From Malania oleifera (Eukaryota > Streptophyta > Magnoliopsida > Santalales > Ximeniaceae): a stretch of 64,000 nt of DNA. The notes beneath the pieces were generated by a model. The model saw only the letters and a list, made by a program, of their open reading frames with translations, did not search any database and was not told the origin of the DNA. Position numbers and translations under genes: made by a program. The stretch lies in the NCBI RefSeq assembly GCF_029873635.1, contig NC_080423.1, positions 102,052,991 through 102,116,990 on the forward strand. Reading direction: 5' to 3'. Shown here in pieces: positions 1-10,701 of this stretch. The stretch's first letter is position 1. Each line of letters begins with the position of its first letter.

Positions 1-197
1 ACCACCACGTAAAAGCTCGAGGTTGATAGCATTTTTGGGTTCTAAATAGGGAAAAGGGTACAAAAATTTTGATGATATTTTGGGAAGTAAATAAGTTATG
101 TTTTATGTTTTAAGTCTTCTGGATTTTATGGATGATTGTGGAACATACTGATGTTGTGAATACTGAATGTTTTTGGAGATGTGTGTATATATGGAAA
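1..197 (+). mobile_element. Right-hand part of a plus-strand Ty3-type LTR (B), first piece
   Basis: This stretch and 12878-13054 are two halves of one LTR. It resembles the right part of the H LTR near 61288-61644: both share an AAAAGCTCGAG block and similar text after it. The LTR starts left of the window, so I cannot tell a solo LTR from the 3' LTR of a longer element. It is split at 193-197 (GGAAA) by element A, and the same five bases recur at 12873-12877. No coding content is seen. Confidence 0.7.
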
Positions 198-3100
198 TGT
201 AATGACCCCGACCCGCCACGTGTCCCTGGAGTGCTACTTTAGTGATGTTAGTGTACCTGATATCTGATTACGCACCGAAACTGCGTAATTGGACGTTTAA
301 CCCGAGCTTTACGGTTTATATTTTTAATTAAATATCCAAAATTATCCAATATTTTAAAAAAATACCAAAATCATCATTCTTGAACTTTATTGCACTATTT
401 ATGAAGTTTTGGTAATTTTTTGTAGCAGGAAAATTCCCGGGAATCAAAACCGACACCTATTCGTATTTCGTGCATAACTTTTCCGTCCGATCTCCGATCG
501 AGACGATTCAAATTTTTGGAGAAATAGGAAAGGATTATCTACAACTTTTGTGTTTTGAGTTTTGTGAGATACGGGCTCCAGAAGAGCATAATTTACAATG
601 AACAGAGAACAAAAAAAATATAATAATTCGGGTCCTCTAAATGGGTCGGGTCTCCTATCCGAGTCTAGGGCTTTCTTCCCCAATCTCTATTTATTCTTCT
701 CTTCTCCTCTTTCCCAGCTGTGCCCTGACCACCAAGCTCTCCTCTAATCTTCCTCTTCTTCTTCTTCTTCTTCTTCTTCTTCCTTAGTTGGCTTTGTTTT
801 TTTTCATCTTGCTCTCTTCTCTTCCTTTTACTTTCTCTCCCTCAAACTCTCATTCTCTTCCCCTGTTTTTTCTTTCTCTCTTACAGCTCTCTGTATTTTC
901 TATTCTATATCTTCCCTCTGCAACTCCCTTCGGCTAGCACACCAGCAGCCCCTCTGCTGCAACCCGTGACACACCCACGCAGCAAGCCTCCTCCTCAGCC
1001 CTCTGCACAGCCAGCAACTCCACCGCACAGCAGCCTCGGCCTCCTTGTTCCTGCTACTATACCAGCAGCACAGCAGCTCCCCTGCTGCTATACCAACAAC
1101 ACAGCAGCCCTCAAGGTCCCTGCAGGAGCCAACACCAGCTCTGCAGCATTCTCCACCAGTCCACGGCACAGCAGAGTTCTCCATCCTCAGAGCTATCTCT
1201 CTCTCACTCTCATCTTTTCTTTTCTTTGCTGTTTTTTTTTTTAAGTTGCAATGAATGATGTGTTTTTTTTTTTTTATTTGTTTAAGTTTATTTGAGACTT
1301 GGGATTTGAGTGTTTGTTAAGGGACTTAATTTTTTTAGTGAAGTGTAATTTTTTGTTTACTCTAATTGTTCTTAATTAAAGTTAGTATTAGATCTAAGGC
1401 ATTTAAATTAGTCCTGTTTTATTTATCTTTGCTTACTTTAGATTTTGATTTTGTTTCTTAAAAAAAAATAATAAAATAATAAAATACGAAAAGAAAAAAA
1501 AAGGAAGTGTTTTGTTTTTAACGAAATTAGAATAGTCATCTTTTCAAGACTTAATTTTTATTTTTCGAAACTTGATTTAGTTTAGGGTCGGTTTTTATTA
1601 AAGTCTGTGTTTTTATCGTGTCTTGTTTTCGTTTAATTCATTAATAATTTAGTTTTAATTCAAGTTTCTTCTTGTTAAAGGTTCGTTTTTTTTTTTGTGT
1701 GTATTCATATCTAGTTAAGTTTCCTTTGCGTGTTTTAAATTTATATTCAAAGTTTCCTTCTTTAATTGACACGTGCTTTAATGTTTCCTTAGGTAGATTA
1801 GAGTTTATATTCTAGCGTGTTTTAATTCCTTATTTGTAGTTTCTATTTTTAATTAGTGCGTGTCCCAATGTTTCCTTAAGTAGACGTAGAGTTTCTATGC
1901 TTGTTTTCTTTTATTTAGTGCATGTTAGTTTTAGGGTTTTTAAATTACGTGTCATTTAATTCGGCAAACGTAAAATTAAACAACTCTTGAAAAACCCGAA
2001 TCTGAACTGAGTTCAGTACCTTTTTAATTTCGATTGGAAGAACGTAAAATCTGAGATTAAATGCATTCCCTGAGGAGACGATCTAGCCCTTGGGCTTAAT
2101 ATTACACGACATAACTCCTATACTTGGGATAGCTTCCGAGCTGCTCATTTTTCGAGTGAGTCAATATCTTATTCATCAAATATAAAACACACATACATAG
2201 CGAAAATAAAATATAAAATCCTCAAATTACATTACTAGAGTTCTAACTATCTTTATACACAAACATATCTATTTTCACATAATTACATCCCATAAAACTA
2301 AACAAAAATAAAATCTCTATCTACACACTACCTACATAAAATTTACACCACTAATTTGACTCCTCTAGCCTGCTAGACCCGATCTTTAGGATTCCCTAAA
2401 AAGACAGTTTGTAAAGTATGGGTGAGGCACAGTTTAGTAAGGGAAAGACTAAGTGAATGTCAGTGTGTGGTCAGCATGCATTTAGTGTACAGAAAATAAC
2501 CAATTCACTAAGTAGATAAATACATTTATGAAAATATTCTTATTTTACACTCACACACACAATTAGCCGAGGATAGGGAAGATTATCTACCCATACAAGT
2601 AGCTTCCCTATACTTTAGTACCATGACTGTTACTAGGGCACTCACCTTTCCTAGTAAGCTCTTGAAGTTATCTTATTAATTAACCGTATTCACATAAATT
2701 AACAAAAATGCATATAAGACACTCCATGTGACAAACACACCATTTACTTCCCCATGGCACAGGTTGTGCGGCTCGAAGGTTGGACTATTGTCCTGGGGGA
2801 TCCACCCAAACAATAGTCATCTGTACTCTCTGCTAACATACTCTGCGGGTCTATGCAGCTCCAACTGTTGGTCTGATTGCCCTCACCCAGGGGGTGCATT
2901 CACTTCACATAGGCAAATCGGACAAGGCCACCCTACACCTCTCAGCACTGGTGTGGGCTCACACGACCACATAACAAATCTCTAACAACGGTACCGTACT
3001 CACGATATACAGGTCCCCAAGGTTCCTAAAGCATATCATGCAATTTAGATAATATAAATCACCGTTTAAAATATTAATTCACATATATTCCCTTTTATTC

Positions 3101-4257
3101 CAAAACCTGGCCCCCGGCCACAAAATACAACCTGGCTCAAAGCCGTTTAAACAAAACCCTGGCCCTCGATCGTCAAATCAAAGTCCTGCATTTTTCAAAA
3201 GCAGTTCCAGTATTTTTCACAACCATTCCAGTATTTCTCAAACAATCCAGTATTTCAAAATCCCAAATCCAGATATACAATAATTCATACAAATAAAATC
3301 ATCCACCACACAATTTTTCACATTTTAACATATCCATATAAACAAACAAGTTTTCCACCGTTCATTTTATTCAAAAATATCATATCATATATCCTAGGTT
3401 TGTAAAATCTATTTTGAACGGTTGGTTTTCAAAATAGCCTTTAAATTCCCAAATGAATAAATAAATAAATAAACAAATTTATATAAACATAACAATTAAA
3501 TTGATTCAAGTTTCATAAAATTACTGACTTAACTTCATCCCCTTACTTGATTCCTGAAAAACCCTGATAACACCCCGGCCTACGCCCCAGGTGTTCAAAA
3601 ACCCCTGAGCCCAGAAATTCAAATTTCACCATATCATTTGTCACAATCCCTAAGTAACTTTCCCTAAAATTTTCCTAAGTTCTGAATACCCTAAATAGCC
3701 TAATAAAATCCTAAATTATCAAACTCACCCTCGATTTAGGATTAGTACTCTAGAGCTCCAATTCAAAAAATCGTTTCGGCTAGATTGTAGAGAATCTCTC
3801 CACAAGTCTCCTGACAATTTTCGTTCGTTAATGGGGCTTATAGTTTAAGAGAAATTGAGGTAAATTTGAGATTTGACCTTACCCTAGGAGATACGCCTAT
3901 GCCGCTCCCACAATAGATCCGCTCTGGTAAAAATGTCAGTGGCGACGAGCAGAACCCAACGGTATTTTCAGATTTTCGATCGGTCGAATATCGGAAACAA
4001 GACGGAGGAGAGTGGGAGAGAGGAGACGAGGAGTGAACGGAGGAGGCACTGCTACCTTTCTTGCACCTGAAGGATTCTCAAATCCATCAGGTTATGTATT
4101 TTATATTTATATATATATATATATTATATTTATATCATTATAATATTATATTATATTATTTAATTAATAATAATTTAATTAAATAATTTTATTATTATTA
4201 TTATTTATTTTAATTTAAATTATTTTTATTTTTATTTATTTTTTTAGGATCACTATA
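198..4257 (-). repeat. 3' LTR of element A, interrupted by a solo LTR
   Basis: It begins TGTAATGACCCCGACC at 198 and ends GGATCACTATA at 4257. Without the 1,899-bp insertion at 265-2163 and its 5-bp duplication the LTR is 2,156 bp, close to the 2,171 bp of its partner at 10702-12872. The text is clearly alignable to the partner from 2164 on. The U3 end (high coordinates, about 4080-4250) is very AT-rich. Confidence 0.92.
265..2163 (+). mobile_element. Solo LTR J inserted in the A 3' LTR
   Basis: The 1,899-bp segment starts TGATTACG and ends GAGTCA, so it has TG...CA termini. It is flanked by the 5-bp direct repeat ATATC at 260-264 and 2164-2168. Removing it restores the A LTR as seen at 10750-10780. 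No internal coding domain, primer site or second LTR is present, so it is a solo LTR. A TATTTATT element near 686, a long CTT-rich tract at 749-784 and a T-rich middle fit a U3-R-U5 layout on the plus strand. Its 3' end (GGAGACGATCTAGCCC) is reminiscent of long Tat/Athila-type LTRs; that lineage call is from memory and uncertain. Short open frames around 900-1254 are low-complexity and not called. Confidence 0.85.
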
Positions 4258-4294
4258 TTCTCCTCTCCTTAAAAAAATTTCGTCCTCGAAATTT
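4258..4294 (-). other. Polypurine tract of A with adjacent 8-bp hairpin
   Basis: Read on the minus strand, a purine run (plus strand TTCTCCTCTCCTT, 4258-4270) abuts the 3' LTR and would prime second-strand synthesis. Next to it, 4275-4294 is a perfect inverted repeat, AAATTTCG and CGAAATTT, around a 4-base loop. The same pair of features occurs at the corresponding place in C, D and F. Confidence 0.85.
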
Positions 4295-4388
4295 GTTAAC
4301 TATTATCAATAACATTTTCAACTCACTACTCTTGTCTACAAAAGAGTTGGTAGTCACCCACATAGTGGCCCCGCCCCACGTTTATTAA

Positions 4389-4426
4389 TTACCCTCACTT
4401 ATGGCGAAGGAATACCGTGGTTACAA
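4389..4426 (-). other. Conserved noncoding block between A pol and PPT
   Basis: The stretch containing CCTCACTTATGGCG recurs at 28082-28117 (D) and 55461-55498 (F) at the same place: downstream of the pol stop and upstream of the polypurine tract. It lies outside the reading frame in all three. It is followed by a weaker inverted repeat. Function unknown. Confidence 0.6.
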
Positions 4427-4558
4427 TACTACCTTTGGGAAATTACAATATCCATAACAAATTTTTCCAAAGACTATCCATAATTAAAACTATACACAAC
4501 TAGCCACACAACCTACTCTAATCCTTCTATATATAACCATACCCTTACCTGTCTGGCA

Positions 4559-4962
4559 CTAGCCCTCGCTAAACAGTTGTGGGTACTTCTGGCATATTTC
4601 CGTTTCTAACTCCCAAGAAGTCTCCTCAATTGCATAATTCCACCACAACACCTTAACTAACAGTATATCTTTAGTACGCAATTCCTGTATTTTTCGATCT
4701 AGAATCTGAATTGGTACCTCCTCGTATACCAAAATATCCTCGATCTCCAATGATTCATAACTGATCACTTGTGAAGGTTCTGGAACACGTATACGAGGAA
4801 CACGTCTTGTACCCTGGACAGCGTCGGGGGTAGTGCTATCTTGTACGCCGTTGAACCAATCCTCTCCAAAATCTCAAACGGTCTAATGTATCTAGGGCTT
4901 AGCTTGACCTTCTTTCCATACCTCATCACCCCCTTCATCAGAGCAATCCTTAAGAATATCAT
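4559..4962 (-). pseudogene. A integrase C-terminus and chromodomain-like tail
   Basis: Two overlapping minus-strand frames (4765-4962 and 4559-4768) carry the integrase GPFEILERIG segment and a tail with EEVPIQILDRKIQELR and KVLWWN. The end, WELETEICQKYPQLFSEG, is typical of chromovirus polyproteins; in that family the chromodomain directs integration to heterochromatin. A one-base frame change separates the two halves, and the expected VSMLRKY stretch is altered. The stop codon is at 4559-4561. Confidence 0.85.
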
Positions 4963-5073
4963 ATCACCTACTTCAAATTCTAGCTCCTTTCGGCGAGTAT
5001 CCGCACAATTCTTCTGCTGACTCTAGGCTATCTTGATCCTTTCCCTGATAAGTTTGACCTTTGTAGAGGCCTG

Positions 5074-6261
5074 CTAAACAAGTACTGGTCCCAAAATCTT
5101 CCGCTCGCCTACTTCATTCCAATACAATGGAGATCGGCACCGACAACTATACAAAGCCTCATATGGTGTCATTCCAATGTTGGCTTGGTGACTATTATTG
5201 TATGCAAACTCAACCAATGACAGACATCGGATCCAACTGCCCCCAAAATCTAACACACATGCTCGTAGCATATCCTCAAGAATCTGAACAGTTCGTTCAG
5301 ACTGTCCATCCGTCTGAGGGTGAAATGCAGTACTGAAAGTGAGTTGAGAACCCAATGCTCCCTGCAAACTCTTCCAAAAATGGGAAGTGAACCGTGGATC
5401 CCAATCTGAAACGATGGACATAGGCACGCCATGTATTTTTACTATCTCCTAAACATAGAGTTCTACTAGCTTATCTATGGAGTAACTGGTTCTAACTAGA
5501 ATGAAATTGGTAGTCTTCGTCAATCTGTCAACCACTACCCACATGACATTCTACCCATGTAAAGCTGAAGGCAATCCCGATACAAAGTCCATTGAGATAT
5601 GCTCCTACTTCCATGTAGGGATATCCAGTGGTTAAAGTGGTCCGGCTGGCCTCTGGTGTTCTACCTTCACTTACTGACATGTCAAGCACTAACCCACAAA
5701 TTTAGCAATTTCCCTCTTCATGTTACTTCACTAGAACGATTCTCGCAAGTCTCTATACATCTCCGTGCTACCTGGGTGAACAATATAGAGAGAGCGATGA
5801 GCTTCCCCTAGAATCGTCATCTTTATCTCTGCGTCATCTAGCACACACAATCGAGTGTGAAATCTGAGAACTCCATCCTCAGCAACATTAAAGTCTCTGT
5901 GCTACTCATCCTATATCTTTCTTGCAATCTCCATCAACTCTACATCTTTCAACTGAGCTGTTCTGATCCTCTCCCTTAAAGTCGGTTGAACCACCAAACC
6001 AGAAATAAACACCTGATGATTCCCTTGTACCAATTCTGCACCCAACCTCTCCAGGTCCATCACGATTTGGTGTGAAGCCATAACTATTAAGGCTGATGTA
6101 CCCCCAGATTTCTGGCTCAATGCATCGGCTACCACGTTTGCCTTTCCTAGGTGATAGCTAATGGTGCAGTCATAATCCTTTATCAACTCGAGCCATCTGC
6201 ACTGCCTTATATTCAACTCCTTCTGAGTGAAGAAATACTTGAGACTATTATGGTCAATAAA
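5074..6261 (-). pseudogene. A integrase core, zinc-binding region and RNase H end
   Basis: At 5074-5427 the frame holds the integrase core: SDWDPRFTSHFWKSL with the second catalytic Asp, and DGQSERTVQ with the catalytic Glu. Region 5911-6261 holds the RNase H end ([15 protein letters not shown]) and the start of the HHCC region. Between these, 5430-5910 is recognisably colinear but carries stops. The 182-residue open frame 5911-6459 runs on into the solo LTR at 6262, and its first 60 or so residues are therefore not retroelement protein. Confidence 0.85.
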
Positions 6262-6342
6262 TGTAACAACCCGAAAAATATTGGTATCTAAATAATAAAG
6301 AGGGAGGGGAAATGGAAATAGGAACAGAAGGGGGCAAAAGGC

Positions 6343-6600
6343 TTCGTCGACGACATTGCCCTTTGGATGGAATAACCTGGGATTCTTACACAGGGCCTCG
6401 TCGACGAACATAGGGAGTTTGTCGACAAGCACATAAGGGGACCTCATTGACGAAGCCACGCCTCATCGATGAGAAAATACCGAGAAGGGTTTTTAGGACA
6501 GTCTGAAATTCGTCGACGAGGGAGGAAGTTCGTCGACCAAATTATTGAAGGACTGTCGACGAGGTGACGTGTCTCGTCGATGAATTTAGCCCTATAAATA
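6343..6600 (+). promoter_or_regulatory. K1 U3: GTCGAC palindrome array and TATA box
   Basis: About nine copies or near copies of TTCGTCGACGAA-like words (for example TTCGTCGACGA at 6343, CTCGTCGACGAA near 6393, TCGTCGATGAA at 6574) lie within 240 bp. They stop just before the TATA box CCTATAAATA at 6591-6600. Variants differ mostly by C/T and G/A. Probably the U3 enhancer and promoter of the LTR. Confidence 0.65.
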
Positions 6601-7315
6601 GCTGAAACTCACATTTTTAATCAAATTTCAGTGTAGAAACTCTTTTCTCTCTCTCTCTCTCCTACAACTCCCTCCCCTTCTCTCTTCGATCTTGGCCACA
6701 TTTCTCGCTGGATTGAAGATTTAAGGCCACCACGATGCTCCTGGCGAAGTTCTCTGCAAGTCTACCAAAGCAGATCGCGGGGAAAGTTAATTTGAAATTC
6801 ATCCCAAATTCAGGGTAAGGTATTTTATTCAGATTATGCCTTCCTTATAGTTATGAGAAATGTTGTAGGTAAGGAAATACTGATATTTTGTTCTGGGGGA
6901 TATTGTTTTCAAGATGTTGAGTTAGGAACCCTGCGGGTATAGGCCCAAAATTTAATAGGGGTTTTTCAGAGTTAAGGTAAGGGAAATATGCTATGCTAGC
7001 AATTTTTATTATGTATACAAAAGATTATGAATGAGTGTTCTAAGCATGTATATCAGATTATTTTCTAGAGAATTATGAATATTATTTTTATAGCAGAAAT
7101 TACAGAAATTGAGCATGAGACTACGTTTATTCAAATGTGTGGCATAAGTTATTACAGTACCCTACATATGTAGATTTTACAGTATTTTAGATATGCAGAT
7201 ATTCAGATATTTCAAAATGTTAGAAATGAATGAGACTTACAGTATTTTCAGAGAAAAATATGGTTTCTAGACCATGACACTCAGACAGATTATACAGTGA
7301 TAGCATCAAGATGCT

Positions 7316-7566
7316 ACAACAAATATACAGAGTATACAGATATTATATACAGAGCACACAGATATTATATACAGAGCATACAGATATTATATACAGAGCA
7401 TACAAATATTATATACAGAACATACATATATTATATACAGAGCACACAGATATTATATACAGAGCATACAGATATTATATACAGAGCATACATATATTAT
7501 ATACAGAGCACGCATATATTATATACAGAGTATACATATATTATATACAGAGCATACAGATAATAT
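7316..7566. repeat. 22-bp minisatellite in solo LTR K1
   Basis: About eleven head-to-tail copies of a 22-bp unit containing ATATTATATACAGAGC. Because 22 is not a multiple of 3, translated frames show a 22-residue period. The array is absent from the related LTR at 19039-20954, so it arose or expanded in this copy. The open frames across it are repeat artefacts. Confidence 0.95.
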
Positions 7567-8614
7567 AACTCTGAAATATAGTGTTATGGTTGTTTTTGAA
7601 ATCATGTTAAAAGCAACAAGATGAGTAAATATTTATATTTTATGTATACAATATTACACGATATCAGATCCTTGTGGAAATTACAGACAGATATAATTAC
7701 AGCAGAGCATGGTACCGTTGCTAGTTTCAGACACGTGCAACCACATGACTCAGATAGCATGTGGATTTCGTCTAACCGTACTAGGAGAGATTTGCAGTCT
7801 CCCCAGAATGTTGGGTTGAGGTAGCCGGTTGGACGATGACAGAGGTTTGAGATAGCCCAGAGTGATTGTAGTGGGCCAGGATCTACATAGATCATTACAG
7901 ATTGGCGGATGATAGAGATTGACTTACTTAGAGGGCCGACTAGAGTAAGTCCAGCCTATGGGCCGCACAACCCTATCATGAGGGGATATATCATGATATA
8001 CAGATCCTAGGGTATAGCAGAAGTTCCTATGTACATATATATCACATAGCAGCAATTTATATTATTATACTAGCAGTACCTTCAAATAGTAAACTCAGAT
8101 ACACAGTCATATTTTAAGAATTACATGATAGATAAATATATTCTATACAGTTTATTAGTTTTCTCATATTACAGTATTATTGCAGTAATTTAATTATTTA
8201 ACTCAGCCGCCACACACTAATAATAGCATATTTCCACTTCCTAGTGACTTACCATTTTTCAGGAGATCCAGCTAGGCAAGTATATCAAGCTCGCGAGTAG
8301 AGATTGACTTGAGCTGCCCTTGTGGGAAGGGTAGGTATTTTTGAGATAACAATATTTTTGGGATAGTCTTCAAGTTGTAGTGACGTCACTGGGTATTTTG
8401 TATTGTAAATATATCGCAGAGTAGTATAGTTTTTTGGTATATTATATTGCGTTGTATATAGTAGTGCCCAGTTTTGTGTACCATTGCTTAGATATGTATA
8501 ACAGACAGAATTTCCTCATTGGTCTTTGAGCCTAGGATGTTATTTTCAGTATTTATGATAGATGACATTTATACTCAGAAAAAAACAATGTTGAATAAAT
8601 AGCAGATCGTTTCA

Positions 8615-9395
8615 GTAAGATCTCGCACCTTACACCATAAAGGTAGTGTCGGTAGATCTTCAACACAAACACAATTGCTGTCAGCTCCAAGTCATGCGTA
8701 GGATAGTTCTTTTCATACTCTTTTAACTGGTGAGACGCATACACAATGACTTTCCCCTGCTGCATTAGAACATAACCAAGTCCCTTCTACGATACGTTAA
8801 AGTAAATTACAAATCCACTCTCACCTGATGGAAGGGTCAACACTGGGGCAGTGACTAGACGCTGCTTTAACTTTTGGAAGCTCTGCTCACATTCATTGGT
8901 CTAGTCAAACTTCACATTCTTTCTCGTGATTCGTGTCAAAGACCCTGATAATCTGGAGAACCCCTTGACAAATTAGCGATAGTATCTAGTAAGACCTAGA
9001 AAACTTCTGACTTCCTGCATGTTCTTCGGCCTTGCCCAATCAACTACAGCCTCTACTTTGCTTGAATCCATTGAAATCCCTTCCTTGGATACCACATAAC
9101 CGAGAAATGCAACCTGCTCTAACCAGAATTCACATTTCTTAAGTTTAGCAAATAACTTCTTTTCCCTGAGCACTTGAAGTACTAGTCTCGGATGAGCTTG
9201 ATGCTCCTCAGGACCCCTCAAATAAACCAAAATATCATCTATGAACATAATAACAAACTGGTCTAAGTACATGTGGAACACCCTATTCATCAGATCCATA
9301 AATATCGCTGAAGCATTCGTCAACCCGAACGGCATAACCAAGAACGAACTCGTAATGGTCATACCGAGTCTGAAAAGCACTCTTTGATATATCAT
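8615..9395 (-). pseudogene. A reverse transcriptase core and RNase H start
   Basis: Frame 8973-9395 holds the RT palm: [14 protein letters not shown] and the catalytic FIDDILVY box, intact here. The [17 protein letters not shown] and [11 protein letters not shown] segments follow. Region 8615-8970 continues into RNase H ([29 protein letters not shown]), with stops near 8950 and 8790. The chain is cut by solo LTR K1 at 8614. Confidence 0.88.
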
Positions 9396-9459
9396 CTAAT
9401 CTAACCTTCACCTGATGATATCCAGATCGCAGATCGATTTTAGAGAAAATCTATGTACC

Positions 9460-10253
9460 TTAAAGCTGATCAAACAGGTCATCAATTTGGGATAATTGAT
9501 ACTTGTTCTTCACCGTTACCTTATTAATCTCCCGATAGTTGATGCACATCCTCATCGACCCGTCCTTCTTCTTCAAAAACAATATCGGTGCACCCCAGAG
9601 CGATACACTCGATCTGATAAACCCCTTGTCTAAAAGCTCTTGTAGTTGCTCTTTTAACTCCTTTAATTCAGCTGGAGCCATTCTATATGGGGCTTTGGAG
9701 ATTGGTGTTGTCCCTGGGATTAGATCAATTGCAAATTCCACCTCCCGATCAGGAGGCAACCCTGGTAAATCCTCTGGAAAAATATCAGAGAACTCCCTTA
9801 TCATTGGGATATCTTCCAACTTGAGTTCCTCCTTCGACGCTTCCTTCACCATTGTAAGGTAACCCTGGCATCCCCCCAAAATTAACCTCTTTGCCTGGAT
9901 AGCCGAAAGGATCCGTAGTGTCGAACACACACACGACTCAACAAATACAAACTCCTGCTCCATAGGAGGTCTGAATACCACCTCCTTCCTGCGACAGTCA
10001 ATGCTCACGTAGCTGGATGCTAGTCAATCCATGCCTAAAATAATATCAAAATCATGCATATCAAGGACTATCAAACTAGTATGCATCACTCTCCCCTGAA
10101 TCTCAACTAGATAATCCCTGATCACTTTGCTACATACTGGCATTGACCCTGTCGGTGCGCCCACTACTGACTCTGTTTATAACAGTTGAACCCCTAACCC
10201 ACATAGTTTAACAAATCCCCTTCAATTACAATATTTGTTCCCCTGGAATCCAT
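9460..10253 (-). pseudogene. A protease tail and RT N-terminus, with gag start fused
   Basis: Frame 9460-10008 carries [12 protein letters not shown], the linker [17 protein letters not shown], then [18 protein letters not shown] and [19 protein letters not shown]. This is the typical Ty3 protease-to-RT junction. Upstream, 10009-10215 is the C-terminal part of the protease with stops. At about 10215-10253 the text switches abruptly to the first gag codons, which shows one large internal deletion of gag and the front of protease. Confidence 0.85.
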
Positions 10254-10687
10254 CCTATAAATAGGATATAACCCGACTTAGAACTTTTACATTTAATATA
10301 ATTAATGCAAATATGGAATAACGGAATTGATATAATATACGAGTTTTAATTTAATAATTCATATTCCAATTCTATCCCAAAATCATTGAGGTAAAAATCT
10401 CCATCCTAACATTAACTTCACACACATACCCACTCATCCTAACATTTCAACCTAAATTTTTTGAGTTCAGCTCCCTCAACCTAGAAACGAAACCATCGAT
10501 GGATTTACCATGGTTTTCTAAAACTCGCGAATGATTTAGAAAATCATAGAAGTTCGTCAATAAATTTCTCCCTCCAAGCTTCTAGACTAAAACCCATATT
10601 AACCTACCCATACCAATCCCTATCTTATCTCAACCTATACTCGGTTAATTATCAATTCTTAAAGTCTATAGAACCTAGAAAACCTAG

Positions 10688-10699
10688 GCTCTAATACCA
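10688..10699 (-). other. A primer binding site (initiator tRNA-Met)
   Basis: On the minus strand the sequence reads TGGTATTAGAGC two bases from the LTR edge. The usual plant site TGGTATCAGAGC differs by one C-to-T change. Confidence 0.85.
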
Positions 10700-10701
10700 C
10701 C

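Larger units (their letters stand above)
6262..8614 (+). mobile_element. Solo LTR K1 inserted in A RNase H
   Basis: The 2,353-bp insertion starts TGTAACAACCCG and ends CGTTTCA, inside the RNase H coding text of A (minus-strand DHNSLKYF). The flanks, ATAAA at 6257-6261 and GTAAG at 8615-8619, look like a 5-bp duplication that has diverged by two G/A changes. It is the same family as 19039-20954: both share the CAAATTC/ATCCCAAAT leader block and AACCCTGCGGGT. Promoter layout on the plus strand is an array of GTCGAC palindromes (6343-6585), TATAAATA at 6593-6600, and CT-rich text at 6645-6680. It carries a private 22-bp satellite at about 7316-7566. No coding domain. Confidence 0.88.
4559..10253 (-). 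pseudogene. Broken polyprotein of element A (pol, gag deleted)
   Basis: Reading on the minus strand from ATG at 10253, only the first few gag codons remain (MDSRG start, shared with C). The text then jumps to the middle of the protease region (VKLCGL, about 10190-10215), losing the DSG active site and all gag zinc knuckles. Protease tail and RT N-terminus follow at 9460-10008, RT core at 8973-9395, RNase H at 8553-8765, then solo LTR 6262-8614, the rest of RNase H/HHCC region at 5911-6261, integrase at 5074-5427, and integrase C-terminus with chromodomain at 4559-4962. Several frames are used, so there are frameshifts as well as stops. Domain order RT-RNaseH-IN is typical of Ty3 elements. Confidence 0.9.

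Noticed and set aside
900-1254. Overlapping open frames of 69-94 codons on both strands
   Set aside because: They lie in the leader-like part of a solo LTR, with Cys- or Ser/Pro-rich low-complexity text, and no domain.
5911-6459. 182-codon frame as one protein
   Set aside because: Its first third translates the solo LTR K1; only 5911-6261 is retroelement protein.
7316-7566. Possible CRISPR array
   Set aside because: Units abut without unique spacers, the genome is a plant, and no cas gene is present.
7297-7568. Two open frames of 85-88 codons
   Set aside because: They are translations of the 22-bp satellite, with a 22-residue period.
10688-10699. tRNA-like matches at the primer sites
   Set aside because: They are only 12-15 bases complementary to the tRNA-Met 3' end, not tRNA genes.
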